Counted from the first letter of the stretch, positions 47,791-59,531 are shown. The stretch is DNA of 64,000 nt from Margaritifera margaritifera (GCA_029931535.1 JAQPZY010001346.1:2170001-2234000); one strand, 5' to 3'. Notes: a model not told the origin generated them from the sequence alone. Translations and numbers: made by a program.

Positions 47791-48998
47791 AAAGTTCAGT
47801 CTTAGTATCAATCAATATAAAAGATAAGTTGTGAAACTGATAATTTCTTCCTGTTCATACCTGTACAAACATGAGTTGTCTGTGCCACTCCTGGATGGCA
47901 GGCTCAAACAGATCAAGTCGTGCCCACCTGTCAGCTCTGTTTATTCAGGCCCGTTGTGCCCCTTCAACCCTCTCACAACTCAAGCCATCACATTAAAGTA
48001 AAAGTGCAAGTGGATCACCATTCTCATTCTCAGGGACATACTCCTTGTAGTTCTCCAGTATCTCAATCATGCCTGCTCTACTTGATTCATCCTTGTTTAG
48101 GATTCCCAAGGGCACCTTTAAGAAATATACACTATTATGAAGAAGCAACTTTTAATTACATATTTTGATATATGAATAAGGGCTTACATAATACAGTACC
48201 TGGTCATAAATTCAATGACAAACTTGATTCTGCATGAACTTTAACTTAAGTGGATAAGCCAACAATCTGATTAGCTGAAATTAGAGTCTGACTGAAATTT
48301 ACCAAATCTATGTCTAGATGTAAGATTTGATAAGGTAGTGTAATTCGTGCCAGGTGTATATAGGAAATCTTCAGTTATTCATGGATAGAAAATATGTTAT
48401 GGTTAGTTGTTTTGATCCTTCCAGTGTAAAATGACTCAGTTGATCCGGTTTATGTAAATAACATCACAAACACACTACATGAAATATGAAAGAAAGCAAT
48501 GTAAAATCCAACTGAAGATTTCAACTCCCTCTCTCTCTCTCTCTTATATATATATCTTTCTCCTTTATTTTTGACAAGCCCAAAACTCATCACAACCAAA
48601 GAAGGACCAGGTTGATGTTAAAACAACATAACATGAATATCACAGTTCATGCATCCACCCATTTAGTACTCTCACACCATGACATGTGTCCCTTGTAAAC
48701 AGGTGTTCATAATACAGAGGTTAACAATAATCATACATATAATATGCAGGACCCATTCATATTGCCATGTAAAAACAGGTTTCCTATATATACTGCAATT
48801 TTTGGTCATACACTTTTTATTAATCATTGTTTATAAAATATAACAGTAAATGATAGGCTAAAATAAAAGCAATTATCATTTTCTACCTAAAATGTGCAGA
48901 ATAGTATGTAGAAAATGTCAGGTATATCAAGTGTGACAAAATATACCAATAAGTTGGAAAGGTTCATGGTGCATGAAAAATGACAGTATGAGTGAACA

Positions 48999-49077
48999 TG
49001 TGTGTGTGTTTGTGTGTGTGTGTATATATGTATATAAATAAATAGAGAGAGACAGAGACTCTGTGTGTGTGTGTGTG
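48999..49077. repeat. (TG)n and (GA)/(TG) microsatellites
   Basis: Two TG blocks flank 'tatatatgtatataaataaatagagagagacag'. They lie immediately downstream of the donor site at 49087 in the PHD gene. Confidence 0.85.
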
Positions 49078-49688
49078 TAATACTAACAGTTTCACTCTTG
49101 AATGTAGATTGTGTTGAATATTGATGAGGAATGGACCACACAGTGTCAAGGTCAGCATAGGCAGGAACATGTCCGAATCCTTGAGACTATAATTGCGAGC
49201 TCATCCTTTAGGGCTGTCTCACCATCATCGGATGGTAAGATGTCTGAAATCTGTATATTCCTTATTGCCTCTGCTGAGGGGAATATATTGTACATCCCAT
49301 AACTACCAATCCTTTCAAGTGTGACAAATCCCTGAACCATGTTCAGCATGGCATTCCTCTTTCCCCGTACATGATGCCAGACACCAACCTTCTGGTTGAT
49401 ATTATCAAAAGTTATATCAAAGTATAATTTTTGGTTAGTGTTGAGAGTGGGCCTGATAAGTGACTCAGATGTTACTTCAGTTGAACCTGAAATTTTAAAT
49501 TAAATTGCCTTCTTTTATATCCCAAACACCAGCAGTATTTTATATGCATGTGCACATATATTAGTGGTAAATTTTCAACAGTCATAGTATTAATGTGCAA
49601 AATTTTGACAGAAACTGTTCGTTTATATATTTCATTTGTGAGAACAAAATATTATTATTATTCAATTCTTGATGATGGTAATTATGAG

Positions 49689-49689
49689 A

Positions 49690-49721
<32 letters not shown>
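49689..49721. repeat. (ATT)n microsatellite
   Basis: About 11 copies, within an intron of the PHD gene. Confidence 0.9.
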
Positions 49722-51509
49722 CAAAGAATACAGGAACAGTAAATTTCAGATGTGCATGTGTATGACCCAAATGACTTGATTGTTTATTTCATCATAATAT
49801 ACCTTCCACACTGGTCAACTCGCCACTTTCTTGGACTGAACTAGATTCCTCTTCTTCTTCCTCTGCCTCATCCTCATCTTCATCCTCATCTGGCTCATCC
49901 TCCTCCACCAAACCCTCATCCTCTTCATCCTCCCAAACATCCTCTAACTGAGGCAACTCATCCAAAGTTTCATCAGCAATGAAGGAAAGTACAAGTATAA
50001 TTTACTGTCATATTGCTTATTCTATTTAATAATACCAATAGTTATGTGTACCTGTAATAAAATTGACTGCTATGCTTTGCTTTTCCAAATGACTTATATG
50101 TCTCACTTTTCCACTACTATGTAGCCAGGATTTTGCTCATGTGCTGATAAACCCTATACATACTTCAGTGACCAGAACAATAAGCATCAGGAAGTAAACA
50201 TTTAAAGAAAGAGACAAATATAGTTGTCAGAATTGACACATACTTGTTATGAATGAGGGACTTTAATGACACAACTATTCTAATTCTTTGCACAAGCAAC
50301 TCATTTTTGAAGTTTCAAAATTGAAAACAAAAACAAAGGCAACAATTAGTAGGATTCTCATTTCTAAGTTTGTAGAGTCCAGATTCTAATATAGTATAAT
50401 ATATCATGGACATTACCAATGTAAACTTGTATCATGTTTATCATAGTTTATACCTGTTTCCTGACCCTGATAGTTTATCTCTCCACTGCTTAACTTTACT
50501 GTCAAAATCCTGCAGCACACTATCTATTCTTTGCCTTGTGGCACCAATACTTTGGCACCATCCAAGTCTGTTGAAACTACCAAACACCTGTTTAAAACAA
50601 AAGTACTGTTAGATCACCTACAAAGGTATATATGGTAATACAGCAGAAAGGCTTGCCCATGAATGAGAACACTTTAAATAAAAAAAATGAACATTGAACA
50701 GAACCTGCTATTGCTGGATACTGTAATTCTCCCATGATAAGCCCATGCCTGATTATAAGCACATTCCCAAATGTTAGAAATGTATGTTAAATTTTTACCT
50801 AAGAAGGTTTCTTTTTTCTTCCATGACAAGTCCAAATCTACATATACAAAATGTTCAATGGATGCTCCACCCTTAGCTTTTTATGGAATACATAGTGATC
50901 ATCAATCGAATATATTGTATGTTATTGTTTTTAGAATATTAAAAAGATACATATGTACTTACTTGTAAAGGTTATCCATATTCACTTATTCACTAAGGAA
51001 TTTATTAATCATCTGTATATTATTTATGTTTGGTAAGTAATGACATTGATTTACTTTGGTATTTTGCATAAAGAATACAGATATCTGTTCTACCTTGTCT
51101 GTGAACCACTTACTTTTCACGTTCATACAATGATAGGTAAGCCATGAAAAAATCAGGACAGACATTATATTAATATATTATGTTTAATGTTTAAAGTGAC
51201 TCAGCTCTGTTTTATCATTTGCTGTCACTTGCCCAAGTACTCAATAAATTTTAATAAAACTGCCTGAATATATATTCTTAAATATTCATAATATTTACCC
51301 AAAAAAATACCAACACATATATTTGTGGTTAATCTTACTTGCATGGTAATTAATTTTAACAGGATGTATGCTGCATCTTGTATTTATTTCAAAAGACTGG
51401 GTACCAAATCTTTAGTCCCCATCTATCTATCTGTGTAGTTTTTGTAAATAACCCTTAAAGCACAAAATTGAGGTAACAATTTTTAATTATAAGTGACTGA
51501 TGGTGTTAC

Positions 51510-51974
51510 CTTTCTTTTACAACCACCTAACCACATCATGATGGAAACCAACTGTTGCAGGATAGTACTATGCCTGGTTCTGACAAAGCTGATTATACAA
51601 AGGAGAGAGCCAATGACAAGTACTAAGGAGACAATCTTTCTTCCGATCCTTTTTGTGGCTGAGTTGTGGTAATGCTTTTTTGTCAAGCTGGCTTTGACAA
51701 ACTCCAGCAAGCTGGGGCAACATTCACTCGCATCATGCATCATTTTCTCCCATTTAAAATCCAGAATTGATGACAGTCCATCATTGAAACCAGTTTTGCA
51801 AACCATTTTAGTAAACCTGCTGATCTCTTGTCTCACTATGTCATGAAAGACATACAGGGCAGCTTTCTTGGCAGATTGGCTACCTTTAAAGAGTTGTCGC
51901 AGGCCATTTCTGTATCTTGAGTGGGCCAAAAGTTGTATTGCTCTCCCAATGGTAGTGTTGTTCACAAGTGTTAC
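51510..51974 (-). CDS. Second exon of the decayed PHD gene
   Basis: A 465-nt exon with clean TTTTTCTTAAACTAG acceptor and AAAAGAAAG|GTAACA donor, phase 0 both sides, no stops. It reads VTLVNNTTIGRAIQLLAHSR, YRNGLRQLFKGSQSAKKAAL, LDFKWEKMMHDASECCPSLL, EFVKASLTKK, then a hydrophobic stretch (IVSLVLVIGSLLCIISF) and ILQQLVSIMMWLGGCKRKV. The 'CP.LL.F......' block followed by 'I......R.....Q...S.....GC...V' is the most family-specific part of DUF6589-type proteins as I remember them. The hydrophobic stretch is probably a buried helix rather than a membrane segment. Confidence 0.6.
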
Positions 51975-52830
51975 CTAGTTTAAGAAAAAGTCTTAGCTAA
52001 AATGTACTCAATCACAATCATACATATGAAATGAACATTCATGGATGGATGACCTGCTTATAATACAGATAGGTTTGTGGCTTTCATCATTCTCCTCATA
52101 GAAATGGAATTAATAAATTCAAGATTTAATTTTAAATAGATTATCATGTACAATAGCATTTTTCAAGAGTTATGCTGAATTATATTCAGAAATGGTTATC
52201 CAGGATGTTGATAGATGACTTTGCTTTATTTATTTATGTATTTCATCATTTATTTACCTTTTCTTGTGGCAATGATTTTCTTGATATCATCTTTGGGTGG
52301 CATACTTTTCTTGGTGATGAGATAACCTTTGCTTTCTTGGCACTTCGCCAGTGTGTTGGCGTGGTTTGAATCTTATGTCCAATATATGTCCCTGGTTTTC
52401 TTATTTTTCTGAACTTCTCTTCTACTTCAGAAAGGTGACTCTTCTTTATATCCAGGGATTTTATTGTCAAGCTGCATTCAGTACAAATGAATGCCTTTGC
52501 GTGAATGTTACTGAATGTTTTTTCCAGTGTCTCTGCTGCACTAGGTCCACCTTTAAATTTAGAATGAATGCTGTTCTTTGAAATCCCTTTATTTTTTTCT
52601 GAAACTGTGTGTCACAGCATGCACACTCCATGATGGTACACTTCTTTTCCAATGTTGTAGAAACAAAAGCTGGAAAATATTGACTGAAAGTCACGTCATT
52701 TTTATACTAAAAAGAAAGAACACATAATTTTCAACCTATTTATTCCACAAATACCAGCCAGATGCCTGTGGCTGTCGCAGCAACTTGGAAAATACCGATC
52801 ACGCGGAAAGCACATGTCAACGCGGTTTGT

Positions 52831-52896
52831 TGACTATTTGACCGGTGACGCAGTTTGTTATTATCACGTGACTATTTGACCAGTGACGTAGTGTGT
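52831..52896. promoter_or_regulatory. Possible promoter-proximal repeats upstream of the PHD gene
   Basis: Two near-identical 28-bp copies (tgactatttgaccggtgacg.., tgactatttgaccagtgacg..) lie 38 bp apart, separated by CACGTG. TGACG and CACGTG are CRE-half-site and E-box-like motifs. The segment is richer in CpG than its surroundings and lies about 200 bp upstream of the first coding exon. No TATA box or start is certain. Confidence 0.3.
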
Positions 52897-53130
52897 ATGT
52901 ATGCCGCGAGATTTGGGCAGTCATGTGACTAGCATGCAAAATGGAAAGTACCAGGTCAAATTTCATCAGCTCTGCAGTTTCGTTTTGTCTGTCAGCGGAT
53001 TAAAGACAAAAGCAATGTCATACTCCCAATTTCTGAGAAGATAAATCATCTTCCTATCGATTTCATGCACGTGTGGCTCGATGTAAGGTCGTTTAAGTTG
53101 GCTAGGCCCGATAGTAAGCAGCTATCCTAT

Positions 53131-53152
53131 GCCGCTACCGCGCGGTAGCGGC
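53131..53152. repeat. Perfect 22-bp GC-rich palindrome
   Basis: GCCGCTACCGC followed by its exact inverse complement with no spacer. Eighteen of 22 bases are G or C in an otherwise AT-rich region. Confidence 0.9.
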
Positions 53153-53274
53153 GAATTCAAACTTTTCGATAGGCAATGGGCTCTGACCACACACCCCAAC
53201 ATAAATGTCAAAATATCAAAAATGGGGTGTGAAGAGTCAGAGGAAACTCGAACTAGTGTCTGATCAGAATCGAA

Positions 53275-53560
53275 GTCCAAATTTCTCACGTGAGAATTTG
53301 GAACTCCGCCTTATTTTCAAACAGTCCGATGTAAGGGTAAAGAATATTTTCTAAGTTCTCATGAGAACATTCAAATTCTCACCTGAGCAAAATCTGCACA
53401 TGAGAAAATTGGTTAGTTTTTCAATGGCTCACAAGATCTAACAAACTGCACACATGAGCTTGCAAAATCTACCCAATTTGCATACGTTTCTAACAAGGTT
53501 CTCGTGTGCAGCTTATGAGAAGCTCATGTGAATTGGTGAGATTTTTCTGTACGGGGGGTT
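53275..53560. repeat. Dispersed repeat with TCTCACRTGAG-type palindromes, copy 1
   Basis: Shares 'gaactc-gccttattttc-aac', 'cattcaaattctcacctgagcaaaatctgcacatgagaaaa-ttgg', 'atctaacaaactgcaca' and 'cagctcatgtgaat-gg-gagatttttctgtac' with 62447-62730. Full of 'ctcatgtga'/'tcacctgag' dyads. Its right edge meets the hAT fragment at 53566. Confidence 0.7.
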
Positions 53561-53565
53561 GTTCC

Positions 53566-53822
53566 ACTTGTCTACTTTAGCTATGCAAATTAGGAAATTA
53601 TCATAATGAGTTCTCCCACAGCAGTGTTCAAAGGACTTAATACAATATCACCTTAGCTATTATCAACCAATTAAGTAATCTTGTGAAATGGTGGCTGTTC
53701 ATCTCTGACCACTTGCCTTTTAATTGCCTCTATGACAATAGCTGAAGATAGTTTTACTGAGCTCTAAGCAGGACTGTTGACTATTTATTCATTCTACAGG
53801 TTACAGGCATGTATCATGGTGG
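53566..53822 (-). mobile_element. 5' half fragment of the CATAC-ended hAT family
   Basis: Matches copy A 16309-16560: 'ttgttccactt-t-tactttagctatgcaaatta', 'agtgttcaaagga-tt', 'atcaccttagctatt', 'cctttaattgcctct' and 'gatagtttta'. Both ends are lost. It is bounded by a dispersed repeat on the left and a SINE on the right. Confidence 0.7.
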
Positions 53823-53827
53823 TTAAG

Positions 53828-54084
53828 ATACGTCTTGATCTCTCTCTTAATGGGGCCCTTGGTGGCCTTTACATGTCGCTCTCACATCTCACCTCTGTCC
53901 ACATCTGGTGGAGGAAGAACCTGGGGAAAACCCAGGGAAGAACCAGCGACCAATGGGAAGCTACTGACAAGCTTTCTCACATACCCACTTTGGCCCAGCC
54001 GAAGATTCAAACCCACATGGACAGAGGGGAGATGTCAGTGATCTGAAAAGTCAAGGGCCTTAGACCACTTGGACACCCGGGGCC
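53828..54084 (-). mobile_element. tRNA-derived SINE (class II tRNA, Leu/Ser-like head)
   Basis: On the minus strand the head starts at 54084 with GGCCCCGGGTGTCCAAGTGG, then TCTAAGGC (A-box region), a long variable arm and GGGTTTGAATC (B box, 54004-54014). It closes with GGGCCA near 53991. GGCCC at the start pairs with GGGCC at the end as an acceptor stem. The body follows with 'TTCCCTGGGTTTTCCCCAGG'. Preserved A and B boxes suggest a fairly young pol III element. Confidence 0.6.
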
Positions 54085-54409
54085 TCAGTTATTCTTGTCA
54101 CATGATCATGATATTATTGGCTTAAATGTGATGTCACAATATTATGTTCTTAGTGTTGTGCAGTTGAAATGGCATATCTAGAATTCTAAAGCGGATTTTT
54201 TCATTTTTTCTCTATCGTGTAATAAAACATTATTGCAGAACTTTGTTTTGATGAAGATGAAGTTTTAGGAACAAGTAAACCTATCATATTAATCTCGGTG
54301 CTTCACATCAGTCAGTATGATGTTTACTTTTTCATAAACCTTGATATTCACCTAAATAAAAGTTTATAATTATATAATATTGTGCTTTGAGAGTATTTAT
54401 ATAGGAATA

Positions 54410-54750
54410 GGTGTAGTGGTAGCAATGGTTATTTCCCTTGAGGAACTACTGTTGCTGCCACAGAGGCATCAGGTTGTAACCAGGTGTATGGCAAAGAGTC
54501 TGTAATTGTATAATATAATTTTTCTTTCTCTCATTCTTCCTCCTTCTCAAATAGTTCTAAATGCAATATTGCTGTACTAGTTTGTATTTTTTTCTTTTTC
54601 AGTAATATTTTGAGCAGTGCCTGAAATCCCCCATAGCCTTTAAGAATATTTAGATAGAAATTGGTGTTGTTGCAGCAATGGTTATTCCCTTGAGGAATTA
54701 CTATCGCTGCCACAGCGGTGTGTGCAGTACGGTAGTGACAAGATCCATGG
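54410..54750. repeat. Two-copy direct repeat of about 80 bp
   Basis: 'agcaatggttatt-ccttgaggaa-tact-t-gctgccaca' occurs at 54423 and 54675, preceded in both by 'ata-gaat-ggtgt-gt'. Confidence 0.65.
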
Positions 54751-55949
54751 CAAGGATGAGAGTTGCTGAGGTATGTATTTCACCTGAAATGGTGTTGAAA
54801 ATATATCCATTGTAATGTAAAGAAAGTTGTGACAGTACCCATGCTTTTCTTAACGGCGTCCTGAGGAAATATTTAGCCTTAAAAATCATGTCCATGGCAT
54901 TTATCCTCTCGGTGCAAGTTGTAGAGAGAAAATGAAATACTTTTATGTCCTTGTTTTAAAGGTCAGAACTTTTAATGCACAAAGGTCTTAAGATCTAAAA
55001 ACATAACCTATGGTTCTGTTGTCCAGTATAGAAACCATTATGGAAAATTACTTGCCAAAAACTTGTTCATTGTATTGATGTTTCCTCATAAAATTAATAT
55101 TAATGTTGCCTTTATTTCCAGTGTTGGTAGTTTATTGTAAAAACGGCCGTATCGACATTTGTACATATTTTCAGGCAAGTCCTGTGCCAATTTATATATC
55201 ATTTTAAATCAGTACAACAGGCTGGTTTTGATGACTTTAAAAACGAGTTACTGGGAATGAGTGCAGATATGCTTTTTTGGTAGGTTTGATCATTGTTACA
55301 CATTGTTCGTACAACTTTGAAAAATCTGTGATTTTGATGGGTTGCCTTGAACTTGAATTTTAAAAATGGTTTTATCTTTGAGAAGTCCTTCAATTTCTTC
55401 ACGGACTCCTTGTTTTGTTCCCAAATTCCTTGAATTTATCTTTGGGAATACAAAACATTAGAACTGAATAAAATATATCACTTTTTAAATTCAGATTTTT
55501 TAAAATTTACATATATTTCAAATATAATGAATAGATAAATGGTACAGAATTTATTTGTCATAAAATTTGTGTTACATCTCAGACTCACTTTTTAATTTTT
55601 TTTAGAGTTATTATAAATTGTCCAGGTTACATAATTATAAAACACCTGATATTTATTTCTGTATGAGGAGATAGTTCCTTATGCGTATTGTCTAAAACAA
55701 AATATTTTTTTGGGTTGAACAAAAGATGAAACACAAGACACCAAATGAAATAATTTTCAAACAATTTCAACATTATCATTGAAAAATATCCAAATGATAT
55801 TGTGATTGTGTAATTAAAGAGGATGCAAAGAACAAATCTCGGTTCTTATATTTAACATATAGGTCAGGATATGGAAACTGTAGCCATTAAGATGCTGCAG
55901 ATGTAACAGCATACCATTTTTGCTTTTTAACAATGATTGTGAAATACAT
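54751..55949. other. No gene seen
   Basis: About 1.2 kb of AT-rich sequence, no supported exon, repeat or element end. Confidence 0.4.
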
Positions 55950-55955
55950 CAGATG

Positions 55956-57284
55956 CATACCTGTCAACCTCCCGAGACAAAAACCTGTACACCAGACCAA
56001 AAAAAACCTTACAAAGACCAGAAAAACCTTATGCCAAAGACAGGGCTGAGCAAATTTTTTTTTTCATCCACTTGTCCAGGAGAAGTGGTTTCAGAAAATT
56101 CACTTGTCCCACCTTACTTTTCACTTGTTCCACCTTATTTTTCACTTGTACAATGGTAATCACTTGCTGAGATTTGATGAGATGTATGTACTTAATCCAT
56201 AGAAAGAACAAATGAAATAATATACAACATAATTACTTCTTAAAAGAATTTCATTTTTCTAAAACAGTTGTTTATGTATGTTTGGCTACTTCAGGTTCAT
56301 GTAAATATGTTTTAGCTGCTGGATTTTGAAAAAAATGTCAATGTACATGTCTGCCACCGGCAGCAGCACTAAGCTAGCAGTTGATAGCTGTGTCTGAGTT
56401 GAAGTCCTCAAGCTCTGGTCCATTTGGTGAAATGCTCATTAGAATTTTTACACTCTCTTGGTTTAAGGAATTCTCACTCAGTAGCAGTCTTACGTTTTAT
56501 CCCTCCACTTTCACAAGATTTTTACTTCTTCAAATCGTCCTTATTACCTTCCTTGTGAAAATAATTAGCAAAACTCATTTTATACACATAGTAAATATCA
56601 GCTTGCTTGACAACTACTTCTAAAGTGATCATAAACATTTTCTCTTTTAAATACGAACAGAGCTCATTAATTAGCATAATTGTTTCGCTTCAAACGCAAT
56701 ATCGCACGTGAAAGTTGATCGTCTGTATAATCAGTTAAAAATGAAAGAATCATTACTTTCATTTAATCAGTTCATAAGGAAACCAACACAGATGTTGGTA
56801 AAGTATACCTTTCATTAATTTAATTACCTGACTCGCTGGATTAAAATCAAAGTGAGCCACTTGTGAGGATCTGGTTTGAATAAACACAGTGCAACAAAGC
56901 CGCTTAAAACACTGTTAATTAATCATACCGGCTTTGTTTTGTTTGAGGTGTTTTGATTTGCCGATAATTTGGTCGCTTAGCCCAATATGCAGTCAAGTGG
57001 TAACAGAATGTACACTTACACGATAGTTATCACTGAGCACCTGTAGGTGTTATACAGGATATAAATGTATACATGGAGAGTGGTAGAATCAAATATTCAG
57101 TACGCCCAGAGGGCATGAATGGCCAAAAAAAGGTAGATGTAGTAATTAAAGCACGAAAATAAGGACTTGCTGAGATTATTTTTTTTTTATATAAAAACTA
57201 CAAAATGGTTGTACGGCAATACACTGCAAAACCACCTCAAAAAACATACAAATTACGGGATTCCTGCACAGGTTGACAGGTATG
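55956..57284. mobile_element. Non-autonomous element, CATACCTGTCAACCT ends, 6-bp target duplication
   Basis: Perfect 15-bp inverted repeats CATACCTGTCAACCT / AGGTTGACAGGTATG, flanked on both sides by CAGATG (55950-55955 and 57285-57290). Length is 1,329 bp. The first five bases equal those of copies A and B and the duplication length is the same, so it belongs to the same superfamily. The internal sequence differs ('cacttgtccaccttatttttcacttgt' repeats near 56095-56150). No transposase remains. It is inserted into the 3' coding part of another hAT gene; removing it rejoins an open frame (..ICLDNHL|MYFTIIVKK..). Confidence 0.8.
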
Positions 57285-57290
57285 CAGATG

Positions 57291-57650
57291 GTTATCCAAA
57301 CAAATGATCATCAATTTGAAACTTAAAAGATGATGAACTGTCACTGGATCCAGATTTCCTCTAGAGTCAACCTGAATTTTCCTCGGAATGGAAAATGTCC
57401 TTTCAATGTCTGCATTAGAATGTGGCAATGTCAATACAACTCTACCAAGTCCACCAGGAAGCTTAAATTGTTTCCTGCTTGTGGGTAGTTGCTGACTGTC
57501 TGCCAAAACTGCTCCAGATTGGTACTGTACTGTCTGGGTCGATTTGGGAAGTTCTTCTTTGGGAGTCAGAATGTAGTCCCGAATTTCTTATTTCAGACTA
57601 GTGCAGTTTTCTCATTCTGGGTTAATATCATGAACTTCTCAGACAGCTTC
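57291..57650 (-). pseudogene. hAT transposase C-terminal (dimerisation) fragment
   Basis: The minus strand reads KLSEKFMILTQNEKTALV (about 57650), then shifting frames LEQFWQTVSNYPQAG and KFKLPGGLGRVVLTLPHSNA, DIERTFSIPRKIQVDSRGNL, VTVHHLLSFKLMICLDNH-like. 'LPHSNA..ER.FS..RKI' is the hAT dimerisation signature. The reading frame continues across the CAGATG target site of the element at 55956-57284 to a stop near 55866. The upstream part is cut by copy B at 57827. Confidence 0.65.
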
Positions 57651-57826
57651 ACCACTGCAATACAAAATGCAAAACAGAAGAACTTTCTAATAAACTCTGT
57701 TTTTTATGCTGCAGTTGAGATTTCTAAGAAATATTACATGTCCATAAGATTTAAATCCAGAAATTACTTCTACCAATATAATTCTCTCGGAATTTCATTG
57801 AAACAGTTTAAAAAAACAGCCACTGG

Positions 57827-59525
57827 CATACATGCCATAACACGAAGTGGCATGCGAAAAACACGATTTTGGACTCCCCAAACACCCCCCGACACAGTCG
57901 TGTTTCGATTTTCAGCAATCTTGCGGGGGGGGGGGAGAGGGGGGGGGGAATTCCCATAATTTTTTTTTTTTTTTTTACATTTCTTGACCACATTGATATA
58001 TGCCCATAATCTGTTGTATGTATAAACAGTAAACAGTCGTGCTTAGAGCTCATGTAAAACTATCCTCGGGGCAGCTTATACAGCTGTTTTAAAGACAATT
58101 GAAAGGTAAGGTGGTCAGAGATAAACAGACACCTTTCAGATATTTACTGAATTGGCTTACAAATAGCTAGGGTGATGTGTCATGTCAAATCCTTTGAGCA
58201 CTGCCGAGGGAGAGCCCATTAGGCTAATTTGCATAGGTAAAGTACACTAAGTGGAACAACCCAATTAAACAGATACGTGTTGAAAAACAAATGTTATTAC
58301 ACATCACTGACTGTATTGAATGAGAAATGTTGAAGCCATCTTTATTAAAGTTTGTGATTAGTGGCAACGTTTCTTTGAAGTCGGATTTTTACTCCATATA
58401 TAAAATTCAAAACTTGATTATTTCGGTAGGTTGAATAACAGCACCATTCAATCTCTACTGCAGTGTTGCAACTTGAATCCAAAGGTCAGGGGAAACTGTG
58501 TCCCCTCACCCTCCAGATTGGGGGGATACACAACATTGTAAAGGGACAAAGGAAAATTGTAGTACATAATGCACTGGAAGTGCTTAAAAAAAAAAAAAAA
58601 TGATAATCTTTTGCCACCTTAACTTTTTCATATTTCCTTGGACATTTACATGATTGCAATAAACATTTTATCATGTGATCAAGTAACTCGTGAATACATA
58701 ACATGTTTGAATATCTGGTTAACCTGAAATGAACTGCACCATGGAATTTTGATAATTTAAAAGTGTTAAATTATTAATAAAATGACAAATTGTGTATTTG
58801 CATAAAGTAGTACCTCTTTTCATTAATTCAGCTGGAGAATAAATTAAATCTTCACTGCCGTAGTTGTGACTTTAACCTCGAAAATACGTTACAATAGCAG
58901 CAGTCAAAGACTTGAGCAACTCAGCCGACTACCACCTTGACTGTTTTCATTGACAATTGTTTTGAAATGGATATTCATTGCCATCTTACAGGTTTTATCA
59001 ATTTTAGCGACTTAAGCCATTGCTTGCGCCAACTTAGACGTGCATGGATGCTCATTCGCGATGGAAAAGTGCAGGCATATTTGTGAACACAAATGACACT
59101 TACTTTACCGTCAAACTAACTACATAAATATTGAAACCAGCATAGATTGCATGTAATTAAAAATACATTCCACTGTCCAATGGATTTTAAAGACAGTAAC
59201 TTGGTGTATTTTTGTATTTTATGTCTGTGAAGTTGTGACCATGTTTGTGGTGACGTTATTTGACAATGCTAAATCTACCTTTTTTTTTTCTTTTTTTTTT
59301 TTTTTTAAGTATATGAAATGCTTCAGAGAAAACACATGGTGGTTTCTATCATTCAGATTTGAATTTCCAGTCATTTGCTATAGGCTGATTTCAAAAGATA
59401 GCTTATTCTCATTTGGATGACGTCGCTTTTGGGGGGTCACGCGCACTGACTCCCTTGGGACCTAAAAAACACACTTTTTTAATCTCAAAAACCCCCCAAC
59501 ACTGTCTGGGAATATGGCAAATATG
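57827..59525 (+). mobile_element. hAT-like element with CATAC ends and 6-bp target duplication (copy B)
   Basis: Left end CATACATGCCATA; right end is the inverse complement of CATATTTGCCATA. CACTGG flanks both sides (57821-57826 and 59526-59531). Length is 1,699 bp. It is collinear with copy A in opposite orientation: same leader ('gggttgttccactt', 'gcaaattagcctaatgggctct'), same 3' end ('ctataggctga', 'cgcactgactcccttgggacc'). The whole transposase gene between about 58410 and 59130 is replaced by unrelated sequence. G-runs near 57924-57949 are assembly-prone. It sits inside older hAT remains. Confidence 0.85.
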
Positions 59526-59531
59526 CACTGG

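Larger units (their letters stand above)
46394..52631 (-). pseudogene. Multi-exon gene, Cys-rich N-terminus, acidic segment and PHD finger (DUF6589-type), decayed
   Basis: Minus-strand exons: 52631-52258 (MECACCDTQ..., FICTECSLTI), 51974-51510, 50587-50454, about 49980-49803 (Asp/Glu-rich), 49486-49088, 48115-47861, and 47142 to about 46394 (PHD). All visible junctions but one use GT-AG and agree in phase (0, 0, 2, 1, 0, 0); the acidic exon has no clear AG acceptor. The chain LNRLGWCQSIGATRQRID, VGVWHHVRGKRNAMLN, VPAYADLDTVWSIPHQY, VPLGILNKDESSRAGMIEIL, EKGTLYNLKQVYDHKGV and HPKYLIFGLRL fits an uncharacterised metazoan family that I recall as DUF6589 proteins. Breaks: one A missing in a 7-A run (52592-52598), one extra base near 49170-49186, TAA at 47995, TGA at 47947, TAA at 47115. 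The natural C-terminus is replaced by hAT sequence. Function unknown. Confidence 0.6.

Noticed and set aside
57770..58053. Pro-rich minus-strand frames
   Set aside because: They come from G/C runs in the end of hAT copy B and overlap its TIR.
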